In this document: one piece after another, positions 25,469 to 35,906 of the stretch
How positions within the stretch are numbered: position 1 is the stretch's first letter
Layout: each line of letters starts with the position of its first letter
Origin: Circinella minor
Taxonomy: Eukaryota; Mucoromycota; Mucoromycetes; Mucorales; Lichtheimiaceae
Direction: 5' to 3'
Length of the DNA: 64,000 nt
NCBI GenBank assembly: GCA_016758965.1
Contig: JAEPRB010000009.1
Coordinates: 186,001-250,000 of the forward strand
Notes under the pieces: model-generated
Databases searched by the model: none
What the model saw: only the letters and a program-made list of their open reading frames with translations
What the model was told of the DNA's origin: nothing
Made by a program: the position numbers and the translations under genes

Positions 25469-27363
25469 ATAACGAGTTGTTGTTCTCTATATTCTTGCAA
25501 GAAACAGATAGATATTAGTAGCGCAGTATTAAGGTTGATATTACGTAAATAAATTCACAGGTAATTCTTTTTTCAACAGTCAAGAGATGTAATTCCAAAT
25601 GGACGCATTTATCAGAAAAACAAAAAAAGAATAGTATTTTATATTTAGTCTTTTAATTCTTTTATTTTTTTTTTGTTCATATCTATAATGGAGTAATCAC
25701 TCACTCTCTCTATCATTGCACTAAATCTACAAATAAACGTATAACATTTACATAGAAAACCCCTTTTTTAATTCAGTCTTTTTTTCAGGTTTATGGAAGT
25801 AATATTTAATCAAATGTAGAATTTAATATAGACGTAATATAAAAGACCAGAAAATATAATTTATAAAAAAAAAGTATTTAACCTACCACTTATTTTTTGG
25901 TTGTGTGAAATCAAGTTCAACTTTATAATAGGTCTCTATAAATAAATGGAAAATACTAAAAATAAATGATAATCACCCTTCTCCATATTCATATTTAGGT
26001 AAAAAAAAAATTCCTTGGTACAAAATGTCCAGAATTCATGGCAGTCTGGAAACGCCTCAAATACAAAATTTCCAGAATTCACGCCTTTCTGGACACACCA
26101 AAAAAAAAACTGTCTGGACATTCTCACGTACAAAATGTCCAGAAATTGTGGCTGTCTGGACAAGCTCACATACAAAATGTCCAGAATTCATGGCTGTCTG
26201 GACAAGCTTACATAGAAAATGTCCAGAATTTGTGACTGTCTGGACACGCTCACATACAAAATATCCAGAATTCATGGCTTTCTGGACAAGCTTACATACA
26301 AGATGTCCAGAATTCATGGCTGTCTAGACACGCTCATATACCAAATGTCCAGAATTCACGGCTGTCTGGACACGCTCATATACCAAATGTCCAGAATTCA
26401 CAGCTGTCTGGACATGCTCACATACAAAATGCCCAGAATTCACGGTTGTCTGGACACGCTCATATACCAAATGTCCAGAATTCACAACTGTCTGGACACG
26501 CTCATATACAAAATGTCCAGAATTCATGGCTGTCTGGAAACCCAAATACAAAATGTCCAGAGTACAATCTGGACATGCTTGTGTTCTTTTGGCTGAGTTC
26601 ACAAATTTTGAATATGCAAAAAAAAGTAGAGCACATATAAAAAACTTGTTTTTTTTTTCCCTTTATGAACATCATTTGCCACGAATAGGATGAACTACTT
26701 GTACAGTGTGTATATAGTTATGTTTAAAGTTGGAAAACGGAACGAAAGGATGAAATTAACTTATAAATGCTAATGAAAATAAAAATAAAATAAAAAACAA
26801 AGATGGGTTAATGGAATTAAAAAACGGGAGTAAAACATATAGTAAAACAACTTTTTTTATATATACGGCAAAGGTGAAAGGGGATCTGTTTAAGAAACAC
26901 AATTGTTTTTTTTATATATTAATAAATATAGAATGATAAAAAAGAATTAAAATGAAAAGTTTCTATTGTGATGGAATGTAAAACGAATATATTTTATTAT
27001 ATATTCCAACTACTACATATATATCCATACAAGCGATTGAATGTTCTATCTACTTCAATGATTAGACGAATTATTATTTACGTGTATATATAAAAACAAA
27101 ATGACGAATAAAAAAAAACAGTATCATATGGAGCTGCTATTTATTTAGGTGGTGCTGTATTGTTAAATGGTTATCTAAAACAATAATAATAATGACTATC
27201 TTTCTTATTTTCTATAAACATGATCAACATAATAAGTTATGATTGATAGTATGTTCTAAAAATATACAGTAGAATAGTATAGGTAACCAAAAAAAAGTGT
27301 TCATCAAACTGTTGTCATATTAATGGGATAATCTAGTAATTCGGGCCGCTCAAAGGCACGCTA
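25469..27363. repeat. Left arm of a roughly 9 kb inverted repeat
   Basis: The reverse complement of this segment is found at 32611-34429, nearly identical over long stretches (for example 26620-27363 against 32611-33370). The outer limit is at TAATAACGAG and the inner limit at CAAAGGCACGCTA, after which the arms diverge. It contains the 42-bp minisatellite (26026-26575) and a 66-nt open piece (27121-27186, reading VSYGAAIYLGGAVLLNGYLK then stop) also present in the other arm. The near-identity implies recent duplication, gene conversion between arms, or both. Confidence 0.92.
26026..26575. repeat. 42-bp hairpin-forming minisatellite, left copy (about 13 units)
   Basis: The unit of 42 nt starts TGTCCAGAATTC and carries TCTGGACA 19 nt later. 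TGTCCAGA and TCTGGACA are reverse complements, so each unit can form an 8-bp stem with an 11-nt loop. The rest of the unit is a GCTCACATACAAAA-like spacer. Units near the left end are more diverged, and one carries an A run. Because 42 is divisible by three, long open frames appear on both strands; these are not taken as genes. Confidence 0.95.
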
Positions 27364-28400
27364 CGAGCTACAAGACGAAGCTGTGACTTTTAGAAGTGAT
27401 TTCTATAAGCTATTTTTATTCATATTTATGTTGATTTGATTTTTTTTATCGTTTTGTACTATTATATTTATGTAATCTTTTTTTTCGTTCTACTATGACC
27501 CATATTCTTTTTTCTTTCATATTTATATGGTACTTTCTTACTTCGTAATCTGTATTATATAAATTATTCTTTTATCCTATGTAAATAATCCTTTTTTCAG
27601 CTGCTCTTCTGACCCCACCCATTCAATATTATAATTCATATGTTCCTTTCTTGTAATTTCGTTTATTTATGACACAACAGAATATATTTACATACGTATT
27701 ACTGATATATGCTCACATTTGGTACCACTTTTTAATCTAATATGCCATACTGCTTCGCTCCTTCTTTTTTGTTATTGGCTTCTTTGTATAGTTACAATAT
27801 ATTGCATTCTTCTAGATTTTTTTGCTACAGTGATTTTTAAATATATTTTATGAGTAGAAATGGAAAGAAACTCTATGTTCAATTGACACACTATGTTAGA
27901 TATATTGTTAATAAGTATTTTTGAGATTGTGAATATCTTGAATGAAAGAAGAAGGGTAGACGAAGGGCGCGCCATCATGTTACTAAAGTGCCGGCGCGCC
28001 CCTCGTCTGATTATGAATTTTTGGTGCGCCCGTAGTCATTCCCTTTTTTAATAGTTATTGTACTAACATTTATATTATTTTTAAATTTTTCCTTTAGTAA
28101 AAAGATTTAATCAACTTTCGCATTATTTATCATTTTATTTCACCCCTGTTATAATTTCTTACTCTATTTATATAATATAAATGTACACTACTGAACCAAA
28201 AAGAAAAGTATTTAAACGAAACAAAAGCACCGGGTTTTTTAACGTCATTATATGTTGGAAAATATTATCTGTGCAAAGGTACAACTTTCACGGCAGGGCA
28301 GGGTAGTAAGGAAGGATCAATGGCACGACCAAGTACAGCGGAATAAAATAAACGTAGTCATGGGGGGGGGATGGCACGACAGCAGGATGGCACGACTTTT
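27364..28400. other. Loop of the inverted repeat, left part
   Basis: AT-rich and non-coding apart from two GC-rich islands: the palindrome at 27958-28008, and a segment at 28289-28413 with three copies of ATGGCACGAC-like sequence. That segment is bounded by an ACGGCAGG...TAGTAA / TTTTAGTACCTGCCGT inverted pair. No gene seen. Confidence 0.5.
27958..28008. repeat. GC-rich perfect-type palindrome with GGCGCGCC cores
   Basis: AGACGAAGGGCGCGCC at 27958-27973 pairs with GGCGCGCCCCTCGTCT at 27993-28008 (16-bp stem, one mismatch) around a 19-nt loop. It stands out sharply from the AT-rich surroundings. It could be the back-to-back ends of a deleted element or a protein-binding hairpin; nothing decides between them. 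Confidence 0.7.
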
Positions 28401-29151
28401 AGTACCTGCCGTACGTAACATAAAGCATAAGAGAAAAAGAAAGTTCATAGTTTCACAATGAAATATAATTCTAATAATAAAAGACGTGGAAGAAAACAGA
28501 AGGAAGAAATTCTAATGCCAGAGGGAAATCTAATGGAACAAAAGCATTATCTAATGGAGAGACATGATTGCGTGTTTGGAGATGAAAATTCTACTGATGT
28601 TTGTGATGCCCAAGAATATTGTCGACAAACCGAACCATTAATAAGGAATCTACCATTAGTCGAACTACTGTCATTAAATCCAGCGCTATAGAATCAAGTT
28701 TATGTGAAGTGATAAGTATGTCTTCAAAAGTGTTATTTGTAGTAGTTGTAACCTAATTTAGTGGTTAACAGATCCAAATTCTATTATGTACAGTATTTCA
28801 AATATTTACAAATAGCAGCAGCCGCAGCAATAATAATCTACTTAACAACATGTGTCATATGTGACAGCATTGAATGTAAAGGGAATAACAAGAAAGCAAA
28901 GTGAAATAATGTTTGTGGCAAAATCGACTGTGGAGAACAAAAATGACAACAAAGTGCATCTCGAGCATATTCGGTACGTATAACAAATAGTTTTCTATTA
29001 TAGTTATTTTTTTTTCAAAAGTTATAAGTTCCAATCCATATATAAAATATAATTGTCATTTTTACAATAGAATAATCTCTCTTTCGCTTCGCTACTGAAG
29101 TCATTTCCTAATTGTGAACAATTAATTCTTTTGTCTTATACATGGTATCCG
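28401..29151. repeat. Dispersed repeat, copy B
   Basis: Near-identical partner of 10139-10726 in the same orientation. The best-conserved part starts at 28565; the right limit is again ATACATGGTATCCGG. Copy B keeps an open frame of 77 codons (28458-28691) reading ...HDCVFGDENSTDVCDAQEYCRQTEPLIRNLPLVELLSLNPAL, of which copy A retains only the 3' half, so a protein remnant is possible. Confidence 0.8.
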
Positions 29152-29249
29152 GGACTTTTTTTTGCATATTCAAATTTTGAACTCAACCAAGTAACAAATA
29201 AGCTGATACCACAGGGAATTTTTTCTATTGACAACAAGTGACATTGGCA

Positions 29250-31065
29250 ATGGAAAAACTTGATTCTATCCTGCTTCCATGCACAGATGAGAAGTGTACT
29301 TCTACCTTCAAAAATCAAAAGGCTCTTCTCAATCATGTTAATGACTATCATAAACTTGAGTATGTTGTGAATTTCAAGAAAAACAAAGGTACGAAGAAAT
29401 ATTAAATGAGGTGTGAATTGCATAAGTTTTAACAACTTTTATATTTTTTTTTTATTTAGATGCTCTTTGTGTCAAACTTAAACGAAACAAAAATCGTTTA
29501 TTGTGTCCATATTGCACAAACAACTTTAATTCATTCTCGGCGATCAGAAAGCATCTGACTAGGCTTGAAGGGAACTGTGAAACCAACAAAGGTACGAGAT
29601 TCAATAAGAAAGGCAACGACATATCTTTTTACACACTAAATCGTTTTTTTTTTATTTTGAACTAGACTCTCCCAACTCCGATCTTGACGATGAAAACGAT
29701 GCGGTACATGTTCTCTTGCCAGATTGTCCTTCGTATGACGATTCTTTGCCAGTTCCTTCTGATCCTTGTCGACGTCACTCTTTCGCTGAAGCAATTGTCC
29801 AAGGTTGTCAATCCATGGAGGCAAGTGAGGATGAAAAATCCAAGAATGAGTGGATAATTGGTAAATTGCAACTTGAACCGATGGCTCTGATTGAAGATAG
29901 TGAATCAATTCAGAAAGCAGAATATAACGCTTTCACACACGCCGTAAACATCCAACGTATGACGGGCAAACGATTCATTTGCCACCCAATTGTTCCAGCA
30001 AAGCGAAAACTGCAAAAAAGCTCCTCCCACGAGATTCTGGCGACATCATTTGCTCATTTAATCCATTCGTCTCCTCTTCGCGATATCTTATTAGAACGAC
30101 ACTATTTTGAAGTCAATCACGAAGTCTGTCAAATGTTGAATGCTGACTGGGAACACGCACCACATATTAAATATGCCTGTGCCCAAGTTCTTGCTGGATG
30201 CATATTGGTGAACGAAAAAGCTGGACAAGCTGTTCTTGTCAATACTCTCGAAGTTTATTGTCGTCTTCGCTCAGTGGATATTCACCGCGAGCTGTCCAAT
30301 CAACATGGATCTTTACCACCACCAACATCGTATTATGAGAATGTCTGCCCATGTGTGTTGACTACAAGTGACGGAGAAAAATTGACTATTGGAACACAGA
30401 CGATGAATGCATTAATCACCTCGACGATCCGCCTAGATATCAAGGAAGAACCAAAAGTTGGACCAACTACTTGCACAGCAGATTTCCGATCCAAAACAAT
30501 CAAAATCTATATCGATCATGGAAGCTGGGAAAAGGCCGTGAAGATCTCAAAGAATACTATAACGAGACAATTGGAACAATTCAATTTAACCAGTCAGTTG
30601 CGACAGATTCGTTCACAATTTCATCATCCTTCATCGTATTACTTGATTCGTGCATCAAGCTTTTTGGCAATGCCATTCTCGTGTCAGCCACTCTCTGTAT
30701 TTACTTTTGAGAATCATGAACATGGAAACAACAAAACGAACGCTCACGAAAAAGCATCCATGATAGCCTCACGGTTGTTCAAGCTTATTGCACACCAGGT
30801 TTTGTCTACAACCAAACCATCGTTATCAAAAGCACAAGTTAATCAACTGGCTTCCCAATGTGCAACTGGAAAAGTTCGAGATATACTTGTTAACATTTCA
30901 TCATCGCTTACTGATGCAGACGATATACTTATTTTGCACAACCGTGAATTGAACAACAGCTTAACTCAACTTGCTTCACTTATGTCATCTGATATTGCAA
31001 AAGTCAACAAGTCATATGTCATACCTAATATCCAAAAGAGATTAAAAGCCTTACTGGAGGAGTAA
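29250..31065 (+). CDS. Uncharacterised protein with N-terminal C2H2-like zinc fingers
   Basis: Three exons (29250-29388, 29460-29591, 29666-31065) give 556 residues with intact phases and no internal stop. Exon 1 holds LPCTDEKCTSTFKNQKALLNH followed by VNDYH (C-x4-C-x12-H-x4-H). Exon 2 holds LLCPYCTNNFNSFSAIRKHL and a later C (CxxC...H...C). The remaining 440 residues show no domain I recognise: an acidic stretch (DSPNSDLDDENDAVH), a helical core with SSPLRDILLERHYFEVNHEVC, and a Ser/Leu-rich C-terminal helical region. Codon choice is more mixed than in flanking housekeeping genes (more C- and G-ending codons). It is the only intact gene in the loop of the inverted repeat, which makes a mobile-element or horizontally acquired origin plausible. 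Function unknown; DNA or RNA binding is only a guess from the fingers. Confidence 0.75.
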
Positions 31066-32610
31066 AGAGAAATCATTCAGTTTTTAATGCCAAAATGTGA
31101 TTTTCTTTAATGTGACGTACTTAACTACTTGTAATATATACAAAGGGTAATAATAACCGAAAAAGGGGACCCATAATAGAGTAAGTGCCATGGGGTTTTA
31201 GAGATTTATTATATGTTCTTTTCCCCGTTAATTTCATATTCATTAACTTTCATATCCTCATTATTTTCACAGAAATTCAGGGAATAGAAAAATTGACATA
31301 AACATTTTTTCACATTCACTTTCAAAACAAGCAGGGGGATTGAAGCCTTGAAGGGAGTAATATACGCGCTTATAGAATTATATTATGCATTGATTTTATT
31401 GTATTAGTAGTCTCTAATAATAATTGTGTTCAGACGAGGGTTTTCTAGTCTAAGAAATATATGTCGGCTAAACAATTTACTTTGAAGTTTAGCATATGAA
31501 GCAATTTATGTTCTTGAAGATTTTTGTTTTTAATGGAGTCAATACCATTTGATTTGTATATGTTTCCTAAATTGACTTTCATCAACTATTCAATATTGTA
31601 AAATTATTTTGTTAGTCATTATTATTTGACTAGTAAATAGTAGAAAAAGAAAATTAAATGTAACACCACATTGGTGAAGAAGATGGAATAAAAGTGTGTA
31701 CTATGTATACGTTTCCGGAATATTCTTTGACTTTTTATGAGATTATGAAACTACTTCCATTGCTTGACGTATATTATGAACATGTTATAGGATATAAAAG
31801 TTTTACAATAGCACAAAAGAAATAAGACAACATATGTAATATACGTACAATATAATCATATAATTGCAGGAATGTTGTAGTGTACGTAATATATGTTTTC
31901 TTGTGTGTGAATAAATTCAGCATAGTTTATATGAAAAATCTAATGTATGTTTTTATGTAAGACAAAAATGTATTTTACAGTTGATGTACATATTTTCTAT
32001 TCTATTTACGTAGCATTATAAAAGATATAAATATCGTTACAAGTGGTATGTATATATGCAGTATCTCTTTATTATTAACCTGCCCTTGAAAGTAATTAAC
32101 TGTATCTAGTCTCGATAACTTTCACATCCCCATTATTTTCACACCAAAAATGAGAGATGTAAGTTTGAAATTAACGGGGTTCCTCTGTATCTAAGAAAAG
32201 TGATGTCTACGTAGTAGAAACAGATGACAACGAGACAATAATAGTTTTGTTATTCATCTGGCTGTGACTCAGGACATAAAAAAGAGATCTGCGCCAAAAC
32301 TTCCAAAGTATTGAGTTTTGTTAATTTCTTGGCAGGTCATGAGAAAGTTCTCGAAATGATTTATTCAGGCGATTGTCATTTTTATTCGTATTACATATAT
32401 ACTAAATGGTGGCATTAATCTACTTTGAGATTATTATTTTTTTCACATTGTAGGTTAGCCAAAACCGATCACGACCAATTTTTTTTTTATCTTTTACAAG
32501 TGTATTGTATTGATTGAAAGACAATGTGGATATGCTTTTAGTGTGTACCGACCCACTTCATTCTTTTTTCTCCATAATGGATGTGCTTTTCGAGTACATC
32601 TTTTATACAA
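31066..32610. other. Loop of the inverted repeat, right part
   Basis: AT-rich and non-coding. It contains the MITE-like inverted repeat at 31223-32179. No gene-like frame. Confidence 0.55.
31223..32179. mobile_element. MITE-like segment with 14-bp inverted ends
   Basis: CCCCGTTAATTTCA at 31223 is the exact reverse complement of TGAAATTAACGGGG at 32166-32179. Inside, a direct repeat TAACTTTCAtATCCtCATTA (31244; lower-case positions differ) recurs at 32118 with an ATTTTCACA extension. About 957 bp, no coding capacity. It could be a non-autonomous element; target duplication not identified. Confidence 0.45.
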
Positions 32611-34429
32611 TAGCGTGCCTTTGAACGGCCCGAATTACTAGATTATCCCATTAATATGACAACAGTTTGATGAACACTTTTTTTTGGTTACCTATACTAT
32701 TCTACTGTATATTTTTAGAACATACTATCAATCATAACTTATTATGTTGATCATGTTTATAGAAAATAAGAAAGATAGTCATTATTATTATTGTTTTAGA
32801 TAACCATTTAACAATACAGCACCACCTAAATAAATAGCAGCTCCATATGATACTGTTTTTTTTTATTCGTCATTTTGTTTTTATATATACACGTAAATAA
32901 TAATTCGTCTAATCATTGAAGTAGATAGAACATTCAATCGCTTGTATGGATATATATGTAGTAGTTGGAATATATAATAAAATATATTCGTTTTACATTC
33001 CATCACAATAGAAACTTTTCATTTTAATTCTTTTTTATCATTCTATATTTATTAATATATAAAAAAAACAATTGTGTTTCTTAAACAGATCCCCTTTCAC
33101 CTTTGCCGTATATATAAAAAAAGTTGTTTTACTATATGTTTTACTCCCGTTTTTTAATTCCATTAACCCATCTTTGTTTTTTATTTTATTTTTATTTTCA
33201 TTAGCATTTATAAGTTAATTTCATCCTTTCGTTCCGTTTTCCAACTTTAAACATAACTATATACACACTGTACAAGTAGTTCATCCTATTCGTGGCAAAT
33301 GATGTTCATAAAGGGAAAAAAAAAACAAGTTTTTTATATGTGCTCTACTTTTTTTTGCATATTCAAAATTTGTGAACTCAGCCAAAAGAACACAAGCATG
33401 TCCAGATTGTACTCTGGACATTTTGTATTTGGGTTTCCAGACAGCCGTGAATTCTGGACATTTTGTATGTGGGCGTGTCTACTAGACAGCCATGAATTCT
33501 GGACATCTTGTATGTAAGCTTGTCCAGAAAGCCATGAATTCTGGACATTTTGTATGTGGGCGTGTCTAGACAGCCATGAATTCTGGACATCTTGTATGTA
33601 AGCTTGTCCAGAAAGCCATGAATTCTGGATATTTTGTATGTGAGCGTGTCCAGACAGTCACAAATTCTGGACATTTTCTATGTAAGCTTGTCCAGACAGC
33701 CATGAATTCTGGACATTTTGTATGTGAGCTTGTCCAGACAGCCACAATTTCTGGACATTTTGTACGTGAGAATGTCCAGACAGTTTTTTTTTTGGTGTGT
33801 CCAGAAAGGCGTGAATTCTGGAAATTTTGTATTTGGGGCGTTTCCAGACTGCCATGAATTCTGGACATTTTGTACCAAGGAATTTTTTTTTACCTAAATA
33901 TGAATATGGAGAAGGGTGATTATCATTTATTTTTAGTATTTCCCATTTATTTATAGAGACCTATTATAAAGTTGAACTTGATTTCACACAACCAAAAAAT
34001 AAGTGGTAGGTTAAATACTTTTTTTTTATATTATATTTTCTGGTCTTTTATATTACGTCTATATTAAATTCTACATTTGATTAAATATTACTTCCATAAA
34101 CCTGAAAAAAAAGAATGAATTAAAAAAAGGGGGTTTCTATGTAAATGTTATATGTTTATTTGTATTTTTTTATGCAATAACAGAGAGAATGAGTGATTAC
34201 TCCATTATAAATATGAACAAAAAAAAAAAAGGATTAAAAGCCTAAATATAAAATACCATTTCTTTTTTTGTTTTTCTGATAAATGAGTCAATTTGGAATT
34301 ACATCGAATCCGTTGACTGTTGAAAAAAGAATTACCTGTGAATTTATTTACGTAATATCAACCTTAATACTGCGCTACTAATATCTATCTGTTTCTTGCA
34401 AGAATATAGAGGACAACCACTCGTTATTA
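32611..34429. repeat. Right arm of the roughly 9 kb inverted repeat
   Basis: Reverse-complement partner of 25469-27363. It is about 75 nt shorter, mainly because of fewer minisatellite units. Point differences are scattered in the outer third (34100-34429) and rare in the inner part. The outer end, CACTCGTTATTA, lies inside a decayed ERG25-like reading frame, which helps date the arm relative to that copy. Confidence 0.92.
33398..33876. repeat. 42-bp hairpin-forming minisatellite, right copy (about 11 units)
   Basis: The same unit as 26026-26575 on the opposite strand. The outer units match the left copy one to one, including the variant with an A run. The inner units differ: the CATATACCAAA-type units of the left copy are absent, and a pair of units ending in AAGCTTGTCCAGAAAGCC is duplicated instead. 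So the arrays have changed by unit gain and loss after the arms formed. Confidence 0.93.
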
Positions 34430-35335
34430 TTGATACAAATGATGATTATAATATATCAATGAATCAATTCAATTATATCGAGTCTTCAACATGGGAAAGT
34501 TATGAAGTTTCATTTCTTTATTCTTGTTTGAAAGCCCCACTTGTTATTTTCTTTCATCCGCTTGACCACATTTATTGATATACATATTGTTTCCTCCTTG
34601 ATATATTTTTTTTAATTCTACGTAAAATGATTATCACATAATTAAGAAATCTATTTATTAAATGTCCATAATTAATAACAAGTTCTCTATTAGTTTTTTA
34701 TTTTATTTTAACTAATCAAAAACAAAATTAATTGTCTTGAAAATATGTTATTTTTTAAAGACTTTTATCATTCTATGACACATCGTTTTATAAATACATT
34801 GACCCCACCTTTTATATATAAAAAAAAGGTTCAATCATGAATATTCTGCTCCTTTTGATATACATATCGCTGCCGAATAGGCTTATACTAATTGTAAAAT
34901 AATGATTCTTGGTTTGAGTATCCTAATATGTTGTGGTGGATCTTTGATATTATCAATTATGGTGATCATTCTCTAAATGGATTTTGAAATCGAAAAAGTC
35001 CTTTCATGGGAAACGGTTATTTGGCTTTACCATGTTTATTATGGATTGTTTTTTTTTTCGGTTTATTTCAAGTCATTGACTCATCATATGCTGATAATGA
35101 TTTTTTCTTGGATCTTTCCATCATTGGACTCCCTTTTTGCACTGGTACAGAAACACCATAAAATATCAACTGGTCATTTCGCGTCGTTTTTTTTTGTGTG
35201 TGTGTGTTTTTGGATCGTGTATTTGGAACCAATATTAAATATCTTGTCTATTCTCAACGTCAAAAAGACAGACAAAAAAATAACAATATTTAGTAGGCAT
35301 AAGAAAAAGAAGAAGAAGAAAGAAAAGACATGTTT
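34396..35335 (+). pseudogene. Decayed second copy of C-4 methylsterol oxidase
   Basis: Pieces in order resemble the intact ERG25 gene at 22319: WESYEVSFLY and PLVIFFHPL (like [20 protein letters not shown]), EYSAPFDIHIAAE (like [13 protein letters not shown]), IMILGL, then nucleotide-level similarity through CATGTTTATTATGGATTG, TTTATTTCAAGTCATTGAC, and a final LDRVFGTNIKYLVYSQRQKD (like [21 protein letters not shown]). Stop codons (TAG in the AAE motif, TAA after IIL) and frameshifts are numerous, and the HxxxH and HxxHH boxes are lost. Exon 1 similarity is weak. It lies in the same orientation as the live gene, suggesting an old tandem duplication later separated by the inverted repeat. Confidence 0.8.
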
Positions 35336-35906
35336 TTGTTAAAAATGATGGACTATATATATATAGCCAAATAGTAGCAGTGATAGTAGTAGTTGTAATT
35401 CAACAATTAAATAGTGAATTGATATACGTTTTTAGTTACTTATTAATAGTATAGGTTTATAATCTAGTACAGTTTTTCTGATAATGTATATATATGTTTT
35501 AAAAAAGTTATAAAATAGCCAAAAAAGAAAAGGTATCATTGACTATGAAATTATGATGACAAAAATATATCAACACACTTTTATATCACTAAAATAAAAT
35601 CATACGTAAATAATTTAAAACTTTTATTTACTAGAAAATATTTTTGCAATTATATAGTTGGTGGTGACGAATAATTAAATTCTAATTGTAATTAATCAAC
35701 AACATCATATTATAAAGAATATTGTACTAAATATTCAGAATAGTAAATATATAAAAAAGTAATTGCTATTAATTGAAATCAAAAAGAAGTGGTTGCTTTA
35801 CACTGGGTTTAAAATATATATACTATATTTGGTAATAGGTCGGGATTGTGACAAAATAGCTCAAGGTTGCTGTGGAAGGACGTTCTCTCCTTCCGATATA
35901 ATCACC
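35336..35906. other. Intergenic, promoter of eL14
   Basis: AT-rich and gene-free. The last 150 nt include GGTCGGGATTGTGAC and a pyrimidine tract CGTTCTCTCCTTCCG just before the eL14 start; such tracts are common in ribosomal protein gene leaders. Confidence 0.45.

Noticed and set aside
26015..26640. Overlapping open frames of 60-125 codons on both strands (reading MSRIHGCLDTL-like repeats)
   Set aside because: The 42-bp minisatellite is a multiple of three, so any frame without a stop in one unit stays open through all units. Frames are open on both strands at once, with no start context or flanking exon.
33378..33878. Matching open frames in the right minisatellite
   Set aside because: Same explanation; these are the mirror image of the left array.
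25469..34429. CRISPR-like array
   Set aside because: The repeats are directly adjacent without unique spacers, the host is a eukaryote and no cas-like gene is near.
34977..35342. 121-codon frame reading MDFEIEKVLSWETVIWLYHVY
   Set aside because: It is one frame of the decayed ERG25 copy; nucleotide similarity to the live gene continues across frameshifts and stops.
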